The notes below the pieces were generated by a model. It saw only the letters and a program-made list of their open reading frames with translations. It had not been told where the DNA came from and searched no databases. The position numbers were made by a program, and so were the translations under genes. Below are positions 23,065 through 28,681 of a stretch of 28,681 nt of DNA, piece after piece (within the stretch, counting starts at the first letter, position 1; every line of letters starts with the position of its first letter). Where the stretch lies: positions 1 to 28,681 of the forward strand of contig NZ_JNYE01000104.1 in NCBI RefSeq assembly GCF_000717185.1, read 5' to 3'. The stretch comes from Kitasatospora phosalacinea (GTDB lineage Bacteria; Actinomycetota; Actinomycetes; Streptomycetales; Streptomycetaceae).

Positions 23065-23072
23065 AGTCAAGC
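23065..23072 (-). promoter_or_regulatory. GCTTGACT element upstream of the SDR gene
   Basis: On the minus strand GCTTGACT gives a -35-like TTGACT in the AT-richer leader of the SDR gene. No good -10 is found at 17 nt. The same octamer occurs before the M20 peptidase gene (23666-23673), so it may be a shared regulator site. Confidence 0.3.
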
Positions 23073-23077
23073 ATTGG

Positions 23078-23629
23078 TCACGGCAATCGGTCAATCGTGC
23101 CTGACCCGTTGTTTTCACGGGGGTCGGGATCCAGCGGCGGCCGGGCGGCCAGCGACCACAGGTAGCTCAACGGCTCGCCGTCGGGCTCGTCGGCGCACTC
23201 GGCGATCAGGGCCTCGATCCGGCGGTGCAGCGCGTCCACCGACTCGGGCCGCAGCCGCAGCACCCCGCGCTTGGCGCCGCGTCCGGAGTCCTTGCCCGCG
23301 GCTATCAACTCGGTCCGGTGGGCGCCCAGTACGGCCAGGTCGACCTGCTGGGCCAGACCGGAGTCGTCGGGCGGGATGATCAGGCCCCGGGTGCGCGCGG
23401 TGGCCCGGTAGGGCCGCTGCAGCGCGCCGTGCTCGCCGGTGCAGACCGGTTCCGCCACCAGGAAGTCGGTCTTCACCAGTGCGCGGACGTGGCGCAGGGT
23501 GGTCGCAGGAGCGAGGTCGAGCTCGACCGACAGCTCCTTGTTGGTGAAGGCGCGGTCCAGGCACAGCCGCAGGATGCGCCAGCGTACCGGGTGTCCGAGG
23601 GCTTTGAGGTCTTCGATGCTCGCTTCCAC
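23078..23629 (-). CDS. Winged-helix (ArsR-like) transcriptional regulator
   Basis: This 183-residue protein has an N-terminal winged helix (about 1-75: LKALGHPVRWRILRLCLD, then FTNKELSVELDLAPATTLRHVRAL in pieces, and a wing around LVAEPV). The C-terminal part contains GLAQQVDLAVLGAHR and a helix probably used in dimerisation; no metal-binding cysteine motif typical of classical ArsR sensors is seen. GTG 23629 is the start. It is transcribed away from the M20/S9 peptidase genes across an 83-bp gap and towards the SDR gene, so it probably controls one or both. The ligand is unknown. Confidence 0.85.
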   Translation of the reverse strand: MEASIEDLKALGHPVRWRILRLCLDRAFTNKELSVELDLAPATTLRHVRALVKTDFLVAEPVCTGEHGALQRPYRATARTRGLIIPPDDSGLAQQVDLAVLGAHRTELIAAGKDSGRGAKRGVLRLRPESVDALHRRIEALIAECADEPDGEPLSYLWSLAARPPLDPDPRENNGSGTIDRLP

Positions 23630-23665
23630 GGACTGGACTCTACCTTGCCAACGCGCCGTCAGTTT

Positions 23666-23673
23666 GCTTGACT
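23666..23673 (+). promoter_or_regulatory. GCTTGACT element upstream of the M20 peptidase gene
   Basis: TTGACT at 23668-23673 sits 40 bp before the GTG start of the M20 gene, in the divergent gap. The spacing suits a -35 box or an overlapping operator for the winged-helix regulator. The -10 region (TGTGCAAT) is poor. Confidence 0.35.
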
Positions 23674-23712
23674 GCGTATCGATTTCATTCTGTGCAATCG
23701 GTTGGAGGGTCT

Positions 23713-25038
23713 GTGATCAAGCAGCTCCAGGAGTGGGTCGAGGCCCGCGATCTGGACGGTGAGCTGGCGGACTGGATCTCCCGGCCGAGCGTCAGCCGCA
23801 CCGGTGAGGGTATGGCCGAAGCCGCCGCCCACGGCCTGCGCCTCTTACGGGCCTCCGGCCTGGAGGCCCGCGAGGTCGACACCGGCGGCTGGCCCGCCCT
23901 CGTGGGCACCGCCGACGGCCCCGGACCGCACGTCCTGATCTACGGCCACTACGACGTCCAGCCCGCCGGACCGCTGGAACTGTGGACCTCGCCCCCCTTC
24001 GTCCCCTCCATCCGCGACGGCCGCATGTACGGCCGCGGCACCGGGGACAACAAGGGGCAGCACCTCGCACAGCTCCTGGGCCTGCGCGCCCTGCGGGAAC
24101 TGACCGGCGGATTCCCCTGCCGCGTCACGGTCCTGCTCGACGGCGAGGAGGAGATCGGCAGCCCCAACCTCGCCGCGGCCGTGCGCCAGGTCGGCCGGCC
24201 CGACCTGGTGATCTGGAGCGACGGCCCCGTCCACGACTCCGGCCGGGCCAGCGTGGTCCTCGGCGTCCGCGGCATCCTGATGTTCGAACTGCGCGCCCGG
24301 GGCGCCAACCGGCCCCTGCACTCGGGCAACTGGGGCGGAATCGCCCCCAACCCCGCCTGGACGCTGGTGCAGCTGCTGGCCACCATGCGCACGGCCGACG
24401 GAACCGTCACCGTCCCCGGCTTCGCCGACCCCGTCGCCCCGCTGACCGGCGGACAGCTCGCCGCCCTGGCCGACCTCCCCGTCGACGTCGCCGCGACGCT
24501 CCGGGAGATCGGCGCGACCGGCATGGAACCGCCCACCGCCCTGGGGTTCCACGAACGGCTGGCCCGACCCACCCTGACCGTCAACTCCCTCAGCTGCGAG
24601 GACTCCGGCGACCACCGCGCGGTGATCCCCGACGTCGCCGTCGCCCGCTGCGAGGCCCGCCTGGTCGGCGGCCAGAGCCCCGAGCAGGTCGCCGACGCCA
24701 TCCGGCGCCACGTCGCCGAGCACGCCCCCGGCGTCGAGTTCGTCCCCGGCGCCGCCATGGCCCCCTCCACCACGCTGCCCGAGACCCCCTACACCGCCAC
24801 CATCCTCCAGGCGGTCGAGGACGTCCTGGGCCAGCGGCCCCTGCTGGTGCCCTCGCTCGGCGGGAGCCTGCCCATGGCCGTCCTCAGCGACGTGCTCTCC
24901 TGCCCCTGCTACGGCGTGCCGCTGGCCAACGCCGACGAGGCCAACCACGCGCCCGACGAGAACCTCGACCTCGGCCGGTTCCGCCGCGGGATCGTCGCCG
25001 CCGCCACCATCCAACTCGCCCTGGCGGCCCACTCATGA
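23713..25038 (+). CDS. M20-family metallo-dipeptidase
   Basis: This 441-residue protein is a zinc-type M20 peptidase of the CNDP/PepV-like branch. Metal and catalytic residues are visible: His79 and Asp81 in YGHYDVQP, Asp112 in GTGDNKG, the Glu145-147 run in DGEEEIGS, and His412 in EANHAPDEN. No signal peptide is present, so it acts in the cytoplasm. Start GTG 23713 has GGAGGG at proper spacing; the upstream in-frame ATG at 23668 lies in the divergent promoter region. A TTA codon sits at 23845-23847 (codon 45). The S9 peptidase gene overlaps its end by 4 bp, so the two are coupled. It may trim or inactivate the cluster's small peptide, or serve general peptide catabolism. Confidence 0.92.
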   Translation: MIKQLQEWVEARDLDGELADWISRPSVSRTGEGMAEAAAHGLRLLRASGLEAREVDTGGWPALVGTADGPGPHVLIYGHYDVQPAGPLELWTSPPFVPSIRDGRMYGRGTGDNKGQHLAQLLGLRALRELTGGFPCRVTVLLDGEEEIGSPNLAAAVRQVGRPDLVIWSDGPVHDSGRASVVLGVRGILMFELRARGANRPLHSGNWGGIAPNPAWTLVQLLATMRTADGTVTVPGFADPVAPLTGGQLAALADLPVDVAATLREIGATGMEPPTALGFHERLARPTLTVNSLSCEDSGDHRAVIPDVAVARCEARLVGGQSPEQVADAIRRHVAEHAPGVEFVPGAAMAPSTTLPETPYTATILQAVEDVLGQRPLLVPSLGGSLPMAVLSDVLSCPCYGVPLANADEANHAPDENLDLGRFRRGIVAAATIQLALAAHS

Positions 25039-26804
25039 CCCTCTGGGGAGCCTGGCCCGCGAAGGACGGCTTCGCGTACGTCGGCGACGACTCCGGCCGC
25101 CCGCAGCCCTGGTTCCAGACCTGGGACGGCGAACGGCGCATCCTCCCGGTCGACGGCGCGGTCACCCGCCTGGCGTGGCGGCCCGACGAGAGCCGCCTGC
25201 TCGCCGTGGTCGACGTCACCGGCGGCCAGGACTACCGCCTGGCCGAGATCGACCCCGCCACCGGCGACGTGGAGTGGATAGCCCAGGAGCCCGGCGTCCG
25301 ACGCGAGATAGGCGTGCCGTACTCCACCGCGAGCACCCCCTACAGCCCCGACGGACGCCTGCTCGCCTACGCCACCAGCGCGCGCGACGCCACCTGCCTC
25401 GACGTCTACGTGCGCGACCTGTCCACCGGCGCCTGCACGATGGTCCTGCAGGGCGACGACCGCTACCTGCCCGTCTGCTTCTCCCCCGACTCCCGCCGGC
25501 TCCTCGTCCTGAAGTTCCACCAGAACACCGACCAGGACCTGTACGCCTGCGACCTCGACACCGGCCTCGTCCAGCACCTCACCCCGCACGAGGGCCCCGC
25601 CAAGTACCAGCCCGGCGGCTGGAACGAGGACGGCATCTACCTGTGCACCACCGAGGGCCGCGACCACCTCGGCGTCGCCCTGCTCGCACCCGGCCTCCCC
25701 CTGCGGTGGATCGCCACCCCGGACGCCGACATCGAGAACGTCGTCGTCGGCCCCCACCGGGTCATGTGGGCCCTGCCCGACGACCAGCGCACCGTCCTGT
25801 GCGCCGCCCCGGCCGCCCCCGACGCCCCCGGCACCCGCATCGAACTGCCGGGGTTCGCCTCCCAGCCCTTCGGCTACGACGGCTTCGTCCCCCGCTTCAG
25901 CTCCGCGGGGCACCTCCTCGCCCAGGTCGGCGCCCCCGACCGGGCCACCCAGTTCTTCTCCGTCGACCCGGACACCGGCCGCACCCAGCAGCTCACCCGC
26001 TTCGGCGCGGACCTGCCCGACGACCTCGTCACCCCGCGGACGGTCCGCTTCACCTCCGCCGACGGGCTGGAGATAACCGGCCTGCTCTACCGCCCGCCCG
26101 CCGCGACCGGCCCGGTCCCCGCGGTGCTGACCATCCACGGCGGTCCCGAATGGGCCGCCCTGCCCGTCCACGACCCGCTGATCCAGCGCCTGGTCCGCGC
26201 CGGCATCGCCGTCCTGGCACCCAACGTCCGCGGATCCACCGGACGCGGACTGGCCTACCAGCGCCTGATCTACCGCGACTGGGGCCGCGGCGACCTCGCC
26301 GACTTCGACGCCGCCGCCCACTACCTGCGCGCCCTGCCCTGGGTGGACGGCGACCGCCTCGGCGTCCACGGCATGTCCTACGGCGGCTTCGCCGCACTCA
26401 GCTGCCTGGCCCGGCTGCCCCAGCACTGGCGCGCCGGCATCGCCATCTGCGGGCCCGCCGACCTCGAAACCGACATCCGCGCCCTGCCGCCCACCTGGAG
26501 CCGCCGCGTCACCGAGTGGATCGGCGACGTCGACGACCCGCAGGACCTGGCCAGGCTCCGGGAGGCCAGTCCCCTCACCCACGCGGCCGCCATCCGGGCG
26601 CCCCTGCTGCTCGCCCACGCCGAGGGCGACACCACCGTCGCCATCAACGCCACCGAGCAGCTCCACAAGAAGCTCGCCGACCTGGGCAAGCCCGTGCGCT
26701 TCATCCGCCTCTCGCGCGGCCACCTCCCCGACGACCGGGACGAGCGCGAAGAGCTCGACGCCGCCTTCGCCCAGTGGTTCCACGACCACCTCCTCGAGCC
26801 ATGA
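25035..26804 (+). CDS. S9-family prolyl-oligopeptidase/acylaminoacyl-peptidase-type serine peptidase
   Basis: This 589-residue protein has an N-terminal beta-propeller region (about 1-330, WD/PD40-like strands such as FSPDSRRLLVL) that restricts access to small peptides. An alpha/beta hydrolase follows (about 335-589). The catalytic triad is visible: Ser448 in GMSYGG, Asp532 in AEGDTT and His563 in SRGHLP; the oxyanion-loop motif HGGPE is present. No signal peptide is seen. ATG overlaps the M20 stop by 4 bp. With the M20 enzyme it could remove an N-terminal residue from a protected precursor or destroy the active compound as self-resistance. It could also release the peptide from the carrier, since no thioesterase is found; that last idea is speculative. 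Confidence 0.92.
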   Translation: MTLWGAWPAKDGFAYVGDDSGRPQPWFQTWDGERRILPVDGAVTRLAWRPDESRLLAVVDVTGGQDYRLAEIDPATGDVEWIAQEPGVRREIGVPYSTASTPYSPDGRLLAYATSARDATCLDVYVRDLSTGACTMVLQGDDRYLPVCFSPDSRRLLVLKFHQNTDQDLYACDLDTGLVQHLTPHEGPAKYQPGGWNEDGIYLCTTEGRDHLGVALLAPGLPLRWIATPDADIENVVVGPHRVMWALPDDQRTVLCAAPAAPDAPGTRIELPGFASQPFGYDGFVPRFSSAGHLLAQVGAPDRATQFFSVDPDTGRTQQLTRFGADLPDDLVTPRTVRFTSADGLEITGLLYRPPAATGPVPAVLTIHGGPEWAALPVHDPLIQRLVRAGIAVLAPNVRGSTGRGLAYQRLIYRDWGRGDLADFDAAAHYLRALPWVDGDRLGVHGMSYGGFAALSCLARLPQHWRAGIAICGPADLETDIRALPPTWSRRVTEWIGDVDDPQDLARLREASPLTHAAAIRAPLLLAHAEGDTTVAINATEQLHKKLADLGKPVRFIRLSRGHLPDDRDEREELDAAFAQWFHDHLLEP

Positions 26805-27127
26805 CGGAACGGCAGGACGACGGGCGGCGGACACCGCCGCCCGCCAGGACACCGAACCGCCTCCGGGCGACCGACCGGGTCGCCCGCACCCATCACCGAA
26901 AGCACACCCATGAGACAGACCGCGCAGACCGCGCACACCGCACCGGCCGCCGACCGGCCCCGCCCGACCGGCGGGAGCACCACCAGCGCGGCCCCGCCGA
27001 CCGGCACCGGCCCGTCGCACCCCCCGCACCACTGACCAGTACTCGAAAAACCCGGAAGGGAAAGGCACACCCATGCCTTCTGCAGTCGCCGGCGCCGAAG
27101 CGCCACCCCGCCGACGCCTCGGCCTGA
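26801..27127 (+). CDS. Doubtful 108-residue ORF coupled to the S9 gene
   Basis: ATG 26801 overlaps the S9 stop by 4 bp and the frame stays open to TGA at 27127, running 55 bp into the exporter gene. The translation is rich in Arg, His, Asp and Pro and shows no domain. It is in a different frame from the 41-residue ORF at 26910. Coupling is the only argument for it; it may well be chance. Confidence 0.15.
   Translation: MTERQDDGRRTPPPARTPNRLRATDRVARTHHRKHTHETDRADRAHRTGRRPAPPDRREHHQRGPADRHRPVAPPAPLTSTRKTRKGKAHPCLLQSPAPKRHPADASA
26910..27035 (+). CDS. Possible 41-residue small ORF before the exporter
   Basis: It starts MRQTAQTAHTAPAADRP and ends GPSHPPHH, rich in Thr, Ala, Pro and His, with no known motif. 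Its start context AAAGCACACCCATG nearly repeats that of the exporter gene (AAAGGCACACCCATG at 27073), so the leader may be duplicated. The gap between the S9 and exporter genes is 268 bp, unusually long for this block. Function unknown; translation uncertain. Confidence 0.25.
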   Translation: MRQTAQTAHTAPAADRPRPTGGSTTSAAPPTGTGPSHPPHH

Positions 27128-28542
27128 TCCTGGCACTGCTGGCTTTCGCCCAGTGCATCTACGCTGTTGACTACAGCATCGTCTTCGTCGCGCTGCCGGA
27201 GATCCGGACCGGCGTCGGCTTCTCCGCGCAGACCCTCCAGTGGGTCGTCAGCGCCTACGCGGTCGCCTTCGGCGGCTTCCTGCTGCTCGGCGGCCGCGCC
27301 GCCGACCTCTTCGGCCGCCGCCGGATGTTCACCTTAGGCCTGTTCCTCTACGCGGTCTCCTCGCTCGCCGGGGCACTCGCCGGCGACCCCACCACCCTGA
27401 TCGTCGCCCGCGCGGTCCAGGGCATCGGCGGCGCCTTCCTCGCCCCCGCGACCCTCTCGCTGGTCACCACCACCTTCGCCGAGGGCCCCGAACGCAACCG
27501 CGCCCTGGCCATCTGGGGCGGTGCCGGCGGCAGCGGCATGATCCTCGGCTCCCTGCTCGGCGGCGTCCTGACCGGCGCCTTCGGCTGGGCGTCGATCTTC
27601 TTCGCCAACGTCCCGCTGGCCGGCGGCGCGATGCTGCTCGCCTTCGCCATCATCCCCAAGGACGCCCCCCGGGGCATCGGCGGACGCAAGTTCGACCTGC
27701 CCGGTGCCCTCACCGCCACCGTCGGATCGACCCTGCTGGTCTTCACCCTCGTCCAGGGCCCCGAATCCGGCTGGACCTCCCCGACGATCCTGGTCACCGC
27801 CGCGATCGCCGTGGTCATCCTCGCCGTCTTCTTCACCATCGAGGGCCGGGGCCCCGACCCGCTGCTGCCGCTGCGCCTGTTCCGCAACCGCAACCTGAGC
27901 ACCGGCACCGTGGTCACCTTCGTCTTCATGGGGACCTTCGGCGCACTGCCCTACTTCTTCACCCTCTACTTCCAGAGCGTGCACGGCTACTCCGCCACCA
28001 AGAGCGGCATCGCCTTCCTGCTGCCCTGCGTCGGGGTGCTCATCGGCAACCTGTCCGGCGGAAAGCTGGCCACCCGCTTCGGCGTGCGCGCCACGCTGTT
28101 CGGCGCCCTGCTGCTGGGCCTGATCGGCACCATCGCGTTCGCCTTCTCCGTCTCGCCCAACGGCACCTACCTGCAACTGGTGCCGGGGGTCCTCATCCTG
28201 AGCCTCGGCCAGGGCACCATCTTCACCGCCATGTACGCCGCGGCGACCACGGGCGTCGCGGGCGAGGACCAGGGCATCGCCTCGGGCGTCGCCTCCACCG
28301 GCCAGCAGGTCGGCGCCGCGGTCGGCCTCGCCGTCCTGGTGGCGATCGCCAACTCCGGCCACGAGGGGCTGACCGGCGAGGCCCTGCGGGTGGCCACCTC
28401 CGACGGGGTGCGCACCGCCATGTGGGCCACCGTCGTCGGCATCGTGCTGATCATGCTCGTCGTGCTGAACTTCAGGCGCCCGCCCGCGGCCCCGGCCGCC
28501 GAGGAGCCCGAGCTCCAGGACGGCGTGGCGTCCGCCGTGTGA
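27073..28542 (+). CDS. MFS drug exporter, DHA2 (14-TMS, EmrB/QacA) family
   Basis: This 489-residue membrane protein has about 14 predicted helices. Family motifs are visible: motif A-like GGRAADLFGRRRMF after helix 2, the LALPEI-type segment FVALPEI in helix 1, the antiporter motif C region GSGMILGSLLGG in helix 5, and a proline/glycine-rich FFANVPLAGGAML. It probably expels the cluster product by proton antiport and gives self-resistance. AAGGGAAAGG precedes ATG 27073. Codon 88 is TTA (27334-27336). It closes the peptidase block and is followed by an inverted repeat, so it is probably the last gene of its transcript. Confidence 0.94.
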   Translation: MPSAVAGAEAPPRRRLGLILALLAFAQCIYAVDYSIVFVALPEIRTGVGFSAQTLQWVVSAYAVAFGGFLLLGGRAADLFGRRRMFTLGLFLYAVSSLAGALAGDPTTLIVARAVQGIGGAFLAPATLSLVTTTFAEGPERNRALAIWGGAGGSGMILGSLLGGVLTGAFGWASIFFANVPLAGGAMLLAFAIIPKDAPRGIGGRKFDLPGALTATVGSTLLVFTLVQGPESGWTSPTILVTAAIAVVILAVFFTIEGRGPDPLLPLRLFRNRNLSTGTVVTFVFMGTFGALPYFFTLYFQSVHGYSATKSGIAFLLPCVGVLIGNLSGGKLATRFGVRATLFGALLLGLIGTIAFAFSVSPNGTYLQLVPGVLILSLGQGTIFTAMYAAATTGVAGEDQGIASGVASTGQQVGAAVGLAVLVAIANSGHEGLTGEALRVATSDGVRTAMWATVVGIVLIMLVVLNFRRPPAAPAAEEPELQDGVASAV

Positions 28543-28551
28543 CGTGAACGG

Positions 28552-28605
28552 GCAGAAGGTGGTTCCACTCCGTGTTCACCGAGCGCGGGTGGGATCACCT
28601 TCTGC
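28552..28605 (+). terminator. Candidate terminator after the exporter gene
   Basis: GCAGAAGGTG (28552-28561) pairs with CACCTTCTGC (28596-28605) around a 34-nt loop, which itself contains smaller GGTGG/CCACT and CACC/GGTG pairings. It begins 10 bp after the stop. The large loop makes it less typical than a simple hairpin. Confidence 0.5.
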
Positions 28606-28681
28606 TTCCGCCCGACGACCCGTCGGCCCGCCCCGGCCCTCCCCGGCCCGCCCGCACGCCCCCGCCCGCCCGCCCCTACCG

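Overview
The window is very GC-rich with strongly G/C-ending codons. It carries a modular NRPS/PKS cluster, FkbH/I/J/K-type extender genes and rare TTA leucine codons, which points to a Streptomyces-like actinomycete. Calls rest on reading the sequence and on remembered family knowledge; no search was run.

Left edge (1-2050): a G-rich tract, then a minus-strand secreted GH16 beta-glucanase gene with three F5/8C (discoidin-like) repeats. It looks broken by two frame-disrupting junctions. Two palindromic LacI-type operators (1995-2012, 2395-2410) suggest sugar-responsive control. A gene-poor stretch of about 1 kb separates it from the biosynthetic operon.

Core operon (3026-18715, all plus strand, mostly overlapping genes): an MbtH-like protein; an NRPS with A-T-C-A-T; a second NRPS with C-A-T whose A domain is interrupted by a luciferase-like monooxygenase; a ketosynthase fused to an AT remnant without catalytic residues; then a 3-hydroxyacyl-CoA-dehydrogenase-like protein, a discrete ACP, an acyl-CoA-dehydrogenase-like protein and an FkbH-like HAD protein. 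The last four match the FK520-type set that builds hydroxymalonyl-/methoxymalonyl-ACP. Read from the specificity pockets, the line is X - Leu-like - Gly (possibly oxidised) - C2 unit from hydroxy/methoxymalonyl-ACP. No thioesterase or working AT is visible. The central idea is that the KS takes its extender directly from the discrete ACP on which it is made, so an AT is not needed.

Convergent block (19000-21912, minus strand): a LuxR-type regulator, a SAM methyltransferase and a CCoAOMT-type O-methyltransferase (the likely methoxymalonyl methylase), coupled in one operon. A strong hairpin (18937-18965) separates it from the core operon.

Right block (22177-28542): an atypical SDR and a winged-helix regulator (minus), then an M20 dipeptidase, an S9 prolyl-oligopeptidase-type serine peptidase and a 14-helix DHA2-type exporter (plus). 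These may handle maturation, self-protection and export of the peptide. In-frame TTA codons occur in the LuxR regulator, the SDR, the M20 peptidase and the exporter, suggesting bldA-type developmental control.
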